Of a stretch of DNA of 64,000 nucleotides, positions 23,820 through 33,697 are shown in pieces. Every line of letters starts with the position of its first letter. Positions within the stretch are counted from its first letter, which is position 1. The notes under the pieces were generated by a model. That model was not told the DNA's origin, searched no databases, and saw only the letters and a list, made by a program, of their open reading frames with translations. The position numbers were made by a program, and so were the translations under genes. Source of the stretch: Nageia nagi (Eukaryota > Pinophyta); the NCBI GenBank assembly GCA_050084985.1, contig JBITNC010000001.1, positions 170,934,001 to 170,998,000 on the forward strand, written 5' to 3'.

Positions 23820-26800
23820 ATCTATTTTCTCCCCTTTGAAGAGGAATGCCCCACTCAAAGAGATAATATGAATGCATGAAAATACAAAGATGTGTGGGAT
23901 ATCAAATTTTGGGATATTACACTAGTCAACCTTTATCAATTATGAATACCTTTCCCATCCTCCAATAAAATATAGTTGATAAGTACTAGTCTTAGGTATC
24001 TGACTCAGGTAAATAAGTTAAAAAATAGAAAACTCTTCCTTCTCATTTGCTAGATTGCACCCATGAATCAATAAGGCTACTAGAATTACTATCGTAATAT
24101 AAACTATATGACTATGGTTAGTAGGATAAAATAGTTTAGGCCCCAAATCTAGTAAGAGTGTATCAAGTTAACCATGTCTACATATCTCTCAACCAATCTC
24201 ATTATACAATCTACCACTACTCTATCTAGGATTGAGTCTAGAAAATAAAAGCTTAACCAAAAGCAATCTTCTTGCTTTGGTTAACAATACACAATAAATT
24301 TTTATTTGGATAACAATAAATGAAGTGAGGATGATACGGTTCATATCTGTGTATGCTTAGTGGAAAAGTTGTAGAAATAGGGTTACACCTACTATTACAT
24401 TTTTATTTTTCTTACCATATCTGGTCTAGATCATTATCCTATTTTTCATTATCTTAGGTTACTCCCAACACTATGAGCATTTTGTTATCCATGTGGCTTT
24501 CTCCTAGTAAAAATCTAATATAAGAAATAATCTAGTTAGCTTCTCTTATAATGCTATCTTGAGCTATTTAGATTGAGCATAATAATAGGCTATTTAGAAA
24601 AGTAGCCACTGATGTTGAAGTTGTATGGTACTAGGTGGAATTGTAACTCTTCCACATTGTGATAGCATATATATCTTTGAAATCCTTAACAAATCAAAAC
24701 ATCAAAGCATTCAAAGCATGAAAATAACTACAAAAATACTTGTCCAAATTCAAGAAGACATCCAACTATGATAGGTAACTTGGTAAAATAAAGAAGTTAC
24801 GATGTATTACATCAAATATCCACACAAATCTATTCATATTCCTTATTATTATGTTACCTAGGGGTTAAAATAATTCCTTATTCCCTTCTCTTTATTTATT
24901 ATGAATTTATCTCAATGAGATTATTATAATGGAGATACAATGACCTCTTTTTTTGCTCAATAGACTCCTTCAAGTGTCGACCATAAATAATTGATTTGGA
25001 TGATATTTTAAGTATGAAGTGACATCTTATCTATATGCAATAAATAACTAAATGCAATCATATCTACCTTAGTTCTATCATCTTAGTGGTAAGATCACAT
25101 TTTACAAGATTCTTGCTCTAATTTATCTCATCTCAATTGTCTAATTTTGGTATTCTAATACCCACTCTTTGCAAGTTAAGTTTCCCTTCCCCAACAGCCA
25201 ATTATTCAAATACAATTGGAAGGTAGTTAAGTACCCTATACTATGTGACAACAAGCATGACAACCTTAATTGGAAGTCACTATTTTTTTCCACCTAGTCT
25301 AAATTTTATAAAATATGTATATATATTCCTCGATTAATATAATTTTCTAAACTACCAAAAAAGAGAAAAATAAACCTATGGCGGAAATATACCATGCATT
25401 ATCTAATATAACATGTAATGTAAAAAATTAACTAAGTTACTATGATAATTTATATCTAAAATTCAATATGAAATTAGTTTAATTATAGTACTATAAAAAG
25501 CAATACCAGTCTTATGCTCAATAGCTCATAGAGTATCAAGTAGCATCATTTTGGTAGTCAAATGAAGTCACCAATAATTTGAGTTATAAAATGAGAGGGA
25601 TTAGTCTCCTTATAGATGGTAGAAGCCAACAAGGATTTCGTAAACAAGTTTGCATAAATTAAGCTACTCTAATTTTAGATATTTAAGGTTGATTTTGATG
25701 AATACAAGATAAACTTACAATTGGAAACTCATATGGACATATATTTCCATTCTAAGATAAAGAAAATAAAGCAATAATGAAGGTTAAAAATAGCCCCAAG
25801 GATTGAACTATTTATTTTGAATTTACATATTGATTACACAAGGTCAATCGATAGGCTGATTAAGAATAGATAGGTAGATTAGAATCACACTTACACATAA
25901 TATACAAATATTCATATTTTGTTGATTTATTTGGTTGTACATAATTTGTTTTAATGTTAGTTATTAATAATTTTAGTTATGATGACATATGAAGGTATAC
26001 ATGCAATTTATTAGAATTTATTATTGATTTAAATGTCTAAAAGTTGTATCTTTTGCTAGGTAAAATAAAAGTATGATTGATATGGCTTTAGTATTTTGGG
26101 AACTATTAGAGTTATGATATTTTTGAATTCTTACTATATGTATACATTGTATGTAGTTTTAAAAGTTGTGAAGAGTCTATGCATTGTTCATGACATATTC
26201 GAACTTGATCTTAATATGAAAAAAAGAACTATAAAGATTAGTAGTTGTTATTTTATTCCAAGTTTTTCATGTTAAATCATAAAATAAGATACAATTAATC
26301 TAATTTTTGAAATATAATCACAAAAGTATTGTATGAATATTAGGCTAACCAAAATGTATAACTAAAATTTAGTTAAGGCCTAATTTTAGCATATAAGTTC
26401 AATAGGATAATAATCTTGTAATGATAACACTTGTAAAAGTAACATAATTTGAAAATTAATTAATATTATAAATACTTGATTGTATAAATAGTAGAAAATA
26501 AAAACTTTAAAATTTGATAACATTAAACCCTATAATGGTTCATTACATGATACATTTAACATCTTGTGATATATACATAAATTTCTACAAATTATAATAT
26601 ATATGATGTAACATGAGTATTGTATTTCTAACCTACAAGATGACATTGACTTCTTTATATTTAAAAGGCTTGATTTTGATTTTAGTAGTCATAGAATTAG
26701 TTGAAGGGTGTCAAGAAAAATCTAATTCATTAAAAAACCACTTACCCCATTGAGATAAAAGGGATGGGATTCTATTGTTGATGAAAATATTCAATTTTTG

Positions 26801-27703
26801 CTTAATCCATAGTTGACATCAAGATGTTGAATGTATTGAATATCCTTTAAATGTGAAATGACTTTTTTTATATAATCTTTTAATAATATTTTATGTTCAC
26901 TACATATAAAATTACATAAACTTGAAAATAAAATGAACCTTTATTATATCAAAAATATGTTAAAATAAAAATATTCAAAACATCATATTATGTACCTTTT
27001 TTTAATCTTTGTATTTCTAACCTACATGAAGTTGACTCCTTTATATTTAAAAGGCCTAGTTTTGATTTTAGTAGTCATAGAATTAGTTGAAGGGTGTTAA
27101 GGAAAATCTAATTCATTAAGAAACCACTTACTTTATTGAGACAAAAAGGATGTGATGCTATTGTTGATAAAAAAATTCAATTTTTGCTTAATCTGTAGTT
27201 GAAACCAAGATGTTGAAAGTATTAAATATCCTTTAAATGTGAAATGACCTTATTTATACAATCTTTTAAGGATATTTTATAATCAATACATATAAAATTA
27301 CATAAATTTGAAAATAAAATGAACCTTTATTATATCAAAATATGTTAAAATAAAAATATTTAAAACATCATAAGATAACATTTGAAATCAATATAAAATA
27401 TCTAACATCCAAAGTCAAATAATATTTTATATCTAGATAGATATATATATATGCCTTCTATTAAATATGATCAAATTGAATGGAGAGATGAAAAATCCTT
27501 CTCTTCAAAGTCTGACTTCGAAAATATTGAATTAGAGGCGAGGAGCATGATATTGAATTGGCCAATGCAAGTGTCATTAGGGTTTACTCGAGAAGAGGAC
27601 CCTTGTATAAACTAATTTCTCACCATTGCACGTCTTCATAAATATATAGATACACTCCAACGAGTAGGTGACGTCGAAGCACTGGAAACACATGCGGAGG
27701 TGC
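23820..27703 (+). repeat. Copy A of a 3.4-3.9 kb duplicated segment (WRKY upstream region)
   Basis: This segment aligns over its whole length with 51472-54848, the region upstream of the WRKY gene. Shared words run from CTCCCCTTTGAAGAGG at the left edge to AGGGTTTACTCGAGAAGAGG near 27580 and CATGCGG at the right edge. Identity by eye is roughly 90 percent, with small indels. Copy A is longer mainly because of a ~389-bp internal tandem duplication. Homology ends about 27703, corresponding to some 15 bases upstream of the WRKY TATA box, so the core promoter and gene were not copied or were lost. Confidence 0.85.
26622..27372 (+). repeat. ~389-bp tandem duplication inside copy A
   Basis: Two direct copies begin with GTATTTCTAACCTACA at 26622 and 27011 and share TTGAAGGGTGTYAAG, CTAATTCATTAA and the words around AAAATGAACCTTTATTATAT. 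The homologous place in the other segment copy (54245-54540) has a single, shorter unit. The duplication therefore arose in copy A after the segments separated, or was lost from copy B. Confidence 0.85.
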
Positions 27704-27937
27704 TTGACGTTCTTCGTTTTTTTCAATGAGTTGGTAAAGACTTTTGCAGAGAAAACGAATGCAATGATGTCGGTAATATACCTGTCATCACTCATTCGGA
27801 ATGTAATTGCCATTTATAATCTCATTAACAACAAGATGTATGAGGAAGCTTTGAACTCAACAGTCAAGACGTCAGTGGAACTGGGTTTGAGTGTGCGGAT
27901 GTGCCTGCTTGATGTTTGCAGATCACATAAAATGTAG
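27692..27937 (+). CDS. Unrecognised 81-residue frame fused to the duplicated segment edge
   Basis: The frame starts at the ATG at 27692 inside the last bases of the duplicated segment and ends in TAG at 27935. The sequence after the breakpoint is less AT-rich and reads as an ordinary helical protein: [20 protein letters not shown], then [18 protein letters not shown], then [14 protein letters not shown] do not recognise it. The helix pattern faintly recalls the katanin p80 C-terminal domain, but that is weak. It is probably an exon or gene scrap joined to WRKY upstream DNA. TTTGCAG before AGAAAACG (27753) looks like a splice acceptor, so it may start there as an exon. A truncated copia element follows at once. 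Confidence 0.35.
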   Translation: MRRCLTFFVFFNELVKTFAEKTNAMMSVIYLSSLIRNVIAIYNLINNKMYEEALNSTVKTSVELGLSVRMCLLDVCRSHKM

Positions 27938-27959
27938 CAATAGAGAATTATTGGCAATA

Positions 27960-30900
27960 ATCTTTTCTTGTTGGAGTCTATGTATGCACCATCTTTTGTT
28001 CATCTTCAAATATTTATGTTACAATGAGGAGTTGGAAAATCATATACATACAAACAAACAATCAAAATAATAAATCCATATTTTTTGAAATATAAAGTAG
28101 GTTCTCTTACACTTGTTTGAAAGCTCACATTTTTGAAGTATCCATCTACTCTTGTGTATCAAGCTCTTGAAGCTTGTTTCAACCTATACAATGCCTTATT
28201 GAGCTTCTACACTTGATTTTCTATTCCTTGAACTTCAAAGCCTTAAGGTTGAGCTACATACACCTCTTCATAGAAATATCCATTAAGAAAGACACTCTTT
28301 ACATCCATGTGATAGACTGTCCAATTCTTTTTTGTAGCCAAAGAGAGCACTAACCTTATTGTTTCTTGTCTTGCTACAAGTGGAAATGTCTCCTGAAAAA
28401 ACACACCATATTGTTGTGTGAATCCTTTTGCAACTAATCTCACTTTGTGTCTTTCAATGCTACCATCACTCTTGCATTTTGTCTTGTACACCCAATTGGA
28501 ACCAACAACTTTTTTTATCTTTGGGCAACTCATAAAGTTCCCAAGTATCATTTCTTTCAATTGCATCAATCTCCTCTTTCATATCTTACGTCCAAACAAT
28601 GTTAGAACAAGCTTCTTCATAACAAGATGGCTAAAAAATAATTGCATCTTTTGAAATAGAATTGCAATTTGAACTAGAAGAGTAAAGTGCATATTTTACC
28701 ATTCGCCTTTTGGTTCTCCACTATCTTCATCTCCATAGAACTGAATATTTTCTAGACTTGTGACTAGATTTTGCATTTCTTATGTTTATCTCCTTGTGAT
28801 TCTTCTCATGGTGTTACCATCTATAATTTAACTTTGTGGGTGATCCTTCAACTATCTCTTGCCTTTGTTTCCTTGGTTCATCATCCTTGCATTAGGTGAG
28901 CTTGGAGCACTCACACTAGTTGGTATTATAGAGGAGCTAGAGGTTCTTGGTGATCTTGGAACACTCCAACTTGATAGATAAACTTTACTTTTATGAGACA
29001 TAACATGGTTGGGATGAACATTTGATGATGTATTCTCCTCCAAACTCTCTTCTACAAACACTTTTTGTTGCAAATTTTGATTACTATACGCTCCTCCTTC
29101 ATAAAAAATGGCATCTTTTGAGACAATGATCTTATGAGTCTTGGGATTATAGAATTTATAAGATTTGGAATACTCATAATATACTATAAATACATAAGCT
29201 TTAGATTTTGCATTCAACTTTCTCCTCTTTTCATCATTCACATGAACATATGCAAGACAACCAAATACTTTCAAGTGTTGTAAATTTGGTTTTCTCTCAA
29301 ACCTAGCTTCATAGGGTGTGATTTTATCCAAACTTCTTATAGGAGATCTATTCAAAATATACACTGTCATTCTTACTTCTTCAACCTAATAAACATTTGA
29401 TAATTTCTTACTTTTCATCATGCTTTTAGCCATCTCAACCAAGATCTTATTTTTTCTTTTTGTTACACTATTTTATTGTGGTGTGTATGGAGAGGTGAGG
29501 TATCTCCTAAAGGTATTGTATTTATAATACTAAAAGAATTCATTACTACAATACTCTTCTCCTCTATCACTTCTCAAACACTTTATAGCCACTTTGCTTC
29601 TTAACAAAATTTCTAAACTCTTTTAAATAGTCAAATGCTTGCTTTTAATGAAGTAAGCCCAACACATTCTACTAAAATCATCAATGAAAGTGATAAAGTA
29701 AGAAGATTTACCAAAATATTGAGTTTGCATAGGTCCACAAATGTCAGTATGGACCAATTGAAGAGGGCATTTGGTTCTCCATGATTCTTCCTTTGGAAAC
29801 TTGCTCTTTACTTGCTTTCCAAGTACACATCCCTTAAGCACTTATTTTCAATGTTCTACTTGTGGAAGCCCTCTCACCATGTATGGTTCAAAATTTGAAA
29901 ATTCAAGTGCCCAAGCCTCATATGTCAAAGTGCATTTTTATCTTCAATTCTCACAAAAATAAAGCCTCCATCCTTATTAAGAAAATTCACTAAAAAGAGT
30001 CTATTTGAAATCATGTAAACAATAGTAACAAGCCTTCCATCATAATTTTTATCATATATTTTACATATCCTATCTTCAAGTACCAATTTGTAGTCCTTCT
30101 CAAGCATTTGGCCGACACTTAACAAAATTTGTTTTAAATTTGGAGCATATTAAATATCCATTAACTTCATGGTTCTCTTTTTTGTTGGCATTTGCATTTC
30201 TCCTTTTCTAATAATCTCCAAGCTCTTCTCATATCCTAACTTCACACTTGACCTATAAGAGTAATCAAGTGTAGAAAGTAAGGACTATTCTCTAGTCATG
30301 TTGTTTGTGCAATCACTATCCAAGAGCCAAGTCTCATTTTCAATATTTTGGGAGCTTGCAATTGAGAGGAACATATGTTCTTCTTCATATCCTTGGCCTT
30401 CTTCTTCATAGTGGGAAGGTTTGCCTTCATTTGCTTACTTCAATCTATACTCATGATCAAAATGGCTAAATTTATTACAATAATAACATTACGAATTTCT
30501 CCTATCTTTACCTTTTCAACCTCTTCTAAAGTATCCCCCTCTTGATGAACAAGCTAGTTCATTGTTATAACTCTATTCTCTCCTCTACCTCTTCCAAAAG
30601 AGCCTCTACTTCCACCTCTTTCTAATATGCCTATTCCTCTTGAGCCTCTACCTTATCCTCTTCCTTATACTTCATTTTCTTTGATGGAAAATGCTTGCTC
30701 ATCATTTTTGCTTGCTACTAGTTTTGCTCTTTTTAACACTCTCTCTTCATTAGATGTAAGAGAGCTAATTAAATTATCAATTTTCATGGTTAAAAGGTAT
30801 TTTTTCTCCTTAATCATGAGTGCAACAGTGTCATACTTCTTTATTAAATTCCTTAATACTTTCTTGATGATAGCCTCCTACTCAATCTTCTCTCCTAAAG

Positions 30901-31337
30901 TGGTCATTTTCTTGACTATGACTTTCACTCTCACACAATAATCTCTAGCACTCTCCTTGACTTCTTACTTTAGATTTTCAAACTCCCTTCTCAATATTTG
31001 GATCTTCACTTCTTTCACCTTCAAGGTACTTTGATATCCTTCTCTCAATATTTTCCATGCTTTTGGGATGAGACACATGTTAAGGTTTTGGGAAAAATGC
31101 TCTTGTTTAGAGTTGCTTGGATTAAGGAGAGAGCCATGGAGTTTTGCTTCTCCTTATCCTTTTCCTCCTTCTTTGCATCTGCACTCAAGGTACTTCAATC
31201 TATAGGATCACTATAGCCAATTCTACAATATCCCAGTAGCCTCTTCCTTTCAAGAGAGCCTTCATCTAGAAATTTCAATACTCATAGTCACTCCCATCAA
31301 AATATGAAATGATAATTGTATTTGAGTTGCTTTCCAT
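27960..31337 (-). pseudogene. Copia gag-pol polyprotein, broken and 3'-truncated
   Basis: Gag starts at the ATG at 31337 (MESNSNTIIISYFDGSDYEY), with a stop soon after. The zinc knuckle near 30490 reads CYYCNKFSHFDHEY, its last cysteine lost. The protease motif near 30320 reads TWLLDSDCTNNM, with DSG changed to DSD. The pre-integrase region is at 30125-29900 and the integrase core LVHTDICGPM at about 29755. Integrase C-terminal NRSPIRSLDKITPYEARF is near 29330. RT starts with NWVYKTKCKSDGSIERHKVR near 28500, then LKQASRAWYTRVDGYF near 28130. The catalytic YVDD has become YVYD at 28039-28050. The product would copy and integrate element RNA, but many stops make it inactive. Confidence 0.85.
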
Positions 31338-31388
31338 GTCTTCTCCTCCTTGCTTGATAACTTCTTGAACCCAAATTGATCCAATGAA

Positions 31389-31400
31389 GCTTTGATACCA
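31389..31400 (-). promoter_or_regulatory. Primer-binding site, initiator tRNA-Met (minus strand)
   Basis: The minus strand reads TGGTATCAAAGC, 11 of 12 matching the canonical site, two bases from the LTR end (TAACTTCA, plus-strand TGAAGTTA at 31403). Confidence 0.8.
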
Positions 31401-31402
31401 AA

Positions 31403-31756
31403 TGAAGTTATTAAACAAAAATAAAGAATAAATTCCAATGCTCAAATCAATTTTGCAACTCAAAGGTAGAATGCATTAATCAATGGATGCTCACAGATTC
31501 ACATAACACCCATAAACTTATATAGTATTACTAAGAACACACTCCAACCACTACAATATTATGAAATGGAAGCTATATATAGTTTGTAGTTTGAAAAAGA
31601 CCTGACTGATAAGTTCACATTCTACTTCACAAAGCAAAAATGAAGATACAAAGTTTTTTTTTAAATTGTAATACTAATATCTAGCTAGCAGGCTGGTTAG
31701 CTACTCAGTAGGCTAGTTTTGTAACTAGTTGGCTAATCCCACAATCGATCTCTACA
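31403..31756 (-). repeat. 5' LTR of the truncated copia element
   Basis: On the plus strand it begins TGAAGTTATT and probably ends CTCTACA at 31756, giving TG...CA ends. A minus-strand TATA box CTATATATAG lies at 31573-31582. The right boundary is inferred from the TG/CA rule and from the minus-strand start TGTAGAGATCGATTG; the partner LTR is missing, so it cannot be confirmed. Confidence 0.5.
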
Positions 31757-31839
31757 AGTAACCAGTTCTCAGATTGAATGTAAAAGATAAAATATTGAGT
31801 ATTAACTATTGGAATTTTGTACAAGTTTAAGTTATTGTT

Positions 31840-31960
31840 ACAGTTTGAAACTCTTCAGGAGTAGCCCACATTGGGTGAACCAAGTTCAATCTTGTGTATT
31901 CCTTGTGATTATTATATTCCAATTAATTCATTACTGCATTATAATTTTAGAATAGGTATA
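31840..31960 (+). repeat. Possible plus-strand copia LTR fragment
   Basis: GGGTGAACCAAGTTCAATCTT followed by GTGTATTCCTTGTGATTATT resembles the U5 end of many plant copia LTRs (GGGTGAACCACGTAAA...CTTGTGT). No primer-binding site follows and no mate is visible, so this is only a candidate solo or truncated LTR. Confidence 0.3.
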
Positions 31961-31976
31961 GATAAGAATATTCATA

Positions 31977-32027
31977 ATGATTGAAATATATGCACAAAAT
32001 GGGTTTCTTGAAATGGCTCTAGAGACT
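31977..32027 (+). pseudogene. PPR gene fragment, left half (split by retrotransposon)
   Basis: The plus strand reads MIEIYAQNGFLEMALET, the second half of a plant PLS-type pentatricopeptide repeat (consensus MI-x-GYAQNG-x-x-EEAL-x-x-F). Reading goes on in the same frame at 40704 once the inserted element and one AGACT copy are removed. PPR proteins bind organellar RNA and act in editing or processing. Only about one repeat is present and it carries stops on the right side, so this is a remnant. Confidence 0.65.
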
Positions 32028-32198
32028 TGTTGATTGAGATTGTGTAATATGTGCGCCTGGAACAATCTTAACCAAAGTAGTTCACGAACAGACTGTGGGA
32101 CGCAGCCTGATCTCCGGAGAAGGCCGGTTCCTTATCCATTGGGTAAAGAAAAAGTAACAGGAAAGAGATAAAAAGAGTAGGGAGCGAGAGATTCAAGC

Positions 32199-32286
32199 AA
32201 AAGGATAGGGTAACAAGAAAGGAAGTAAAAGGATAGGGTAACGAGAGAGGAAGTAAAGGGATAGGGTAACGAGAGAGAAAGCAAAG
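32199..32286. repeat. 27-bp tandem repeat in the LTR, three copies
   Basis: Three consecutive units built on AAGGATAGGGTAAC followed by RAGARAGRAAGT. The same array is at about 39292-39379 in the other LTR. In element orientation it lies downstream of the TATA box, in the R/U5 part of the LTR. Confidence 0.85.
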
Positions 32287-32616
32287 GGGTAGATCACTAG
32301 TTCAGCGCGGGCTTTCGCAGTGTGCGAAACCTTGGCCTGAATCTAGTGTCGCAGCCACAGAACAAGTTCTCACTCTCTGAATAGCTCCCCAGCTTCTACT
32401 TACCATGTAGCAGACATAGTTATACTAGCAACCCGCAACTATTACTCAGGAAACAAGCTAAGCTGCCACAATGTAACCAAATTAAGAATAACAATTACGA
32501 GTGCTAGACAAGAAAGGTCAAGATGGTTTCATAGTACCGGACTGAAGCTACAGGTCTTCGAGAACAAATGAAAAGGGCAATACTAGGCTTCCGACCCTAG
32601 TTTCTCTTTATTTTCA

Positions 32617-32626
32617 TATATTTATA
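32617..32626 (-). promoter_or_regulatory. TATA box in the 3' LTR (minus strand)
   Basis: The minus strand reads TATAAATATA. The equivalent in the 5' LTR at 39711-39720 would drive the element. The position divides each LTR into a U3 of about 980 bases and an R/U5 of about 590. Confidence 0.65.
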
Positions 32627-32915
32627 CTGTATTAATAACAGTTACAAGATTATAGAATAGAAACGTTTACAAAACGGCCGCAAGATTCTGGCCTTCTTGA
32701 ACTGATATCACCTACATATGACACTTGGCCGACTGTTACAAAATTGGGCAGATCGCCGATGATTCGGTTCCCTGATGATGGCGCTCAGGTATTTTGCAGA
32801 CTTCCTTCTCTCCCGGAATGTTCAATTCTCCAACTCAGACTCTTCGATCTTTCATTGCGGCCTATTTTCCTCTGGACGCGGTCTTAATCCCAAATGTTAA
32901 TTTTTCCCCTTCGCC

Positions 32916-33297
32916 TGACGTCAGCCTGGAATCTCCGGACTTCTTTATTCACTGGCTCCGGACACTAAATTGCTCCTTGATGATGTCATCCATTCCGGGC
33001 TCCGGTTTGCTTTACGAATGTAAACTTTATATCTCCTTGTGACGTCACCTTTGAATCTCCAGAATTTCTCGCTCGCTGGTTCCGAATACTAAATTTCTCT
33101 TTGCTGATGTCATCTGTTCCGGGCTCCGGTTTCCTTTGCAACTGTGAATCTCGTCCCTTCTTGCTGACGTCACCTTCTTATTTCTCCGGAATGCTTTACT
33201 CAAAGGCTCCGGATACGAAGTTACTCCTTGCAGACGTCATCCCCTCCGGACTCCGGTTTCCTTTGCAATTATGAGCTTCTTCTTTTCCGTGATGTCA
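32916..33297 (-). promoter_or_regulatory. U3 array of seven TGAYGTCA-type octamers
   Basis: TGACGTCA or a one-base variant starts at 32916, 32981, 33040, 33105, 33165, 33232 and 33290, with spacings of 65, 59, 65, 60, 67 and 58. The alternation shows a ~124-bp tandem repeat with two half-units, each also carrying CTCCGGA words. The 5' LTR has the same array from 40010. TGACG is the core of bZIP (TGA-factor/CRE-like) sites. In element orientation the array sits about 290-670 bases upstream of the TATA box, where an enhancer would be. Confidence 0.75.
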
Positions 33298-33697
33298 TCT
33301 TCATATATCCGGAATGCTTTGTTTCCCGGAGGCACTTGTGCTTACTTCGTTTTTTTTTCGGAACTTGGTCCTTGCCGAAACCTGACCGCCTTGCCGACAT
33401 CATTTTGTTCCGGAATTCGGTCTTCGCCAAAATATGTCTATCTTATTCTCCGCGACCTCTTCTTTTCATTCCGGAAAGGTTTACTCACGGACTCCGGCCT
33501 TTTATTTATTCCGGAATAGCTCCCGGGGACATTAAGGCGAACTCATGATAATAATTAGAATACCCCGGGACCTTCTTCAAGAATTTTAATGTAGGGATCT
33601 ACATTGTGGCGACTTCTGAGGGAAAATTTCACCTTTATGGAAGAGGAATTTAGAACCCAGTCTGTTATTTACATGAATCAAAGAATTGTACCTTACT

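Larger units (their letters stand above)
27945..31756 (-). mobile_element. Truncated Ty1/copia retrotransposon (minus strand)
   Basis: From right to left the element has an LTR (31403-31756), primer-binding site (31389-31400), gag, protease, integrase and the first half of reverse transcriptase. It stops near 27945, without RNase H, 3' UTR or left LTR. The left end directly abuts the 27692-27937 frame, so a deletion or rearrangement removed the 3' part. No target duplication can be tested. Confidence 0.85.
32028..33603 (-). repeat. 3' LTR of the gag/second-frame element
   Basis: Plus-strand ends are TGTTGATTGA and GGGATCTACA. Compared with the other LTR I count 13 substitutions, all transitions, and two single-base indels (a C near 32400 and one T in a T-run near 33351), about 0.8 percent divergence. 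It contains the U3 octamer array (32916-33297) and a 27-bp tandem repeat (32199-32286). Open frames on the plus strand here also occur in the other LTR and are not genes. Confidence 0.95.

Noticed and set aside
32794-33548. Plus-strand frames inside the LTR, repeated at 39888-40643
   Set aside because: They lie in the U3 repeat array on the strand opposite to transcription and differ only by LTR mutations. There is no protein signal.
33607-33620. TGGCGACTTCTGAG as a plus-strand primer-binding site
   Set aside because: Gag, second frame and TATA box all show minus orientation, so this side is the 3' end. It is kept only as an odd inverted word.
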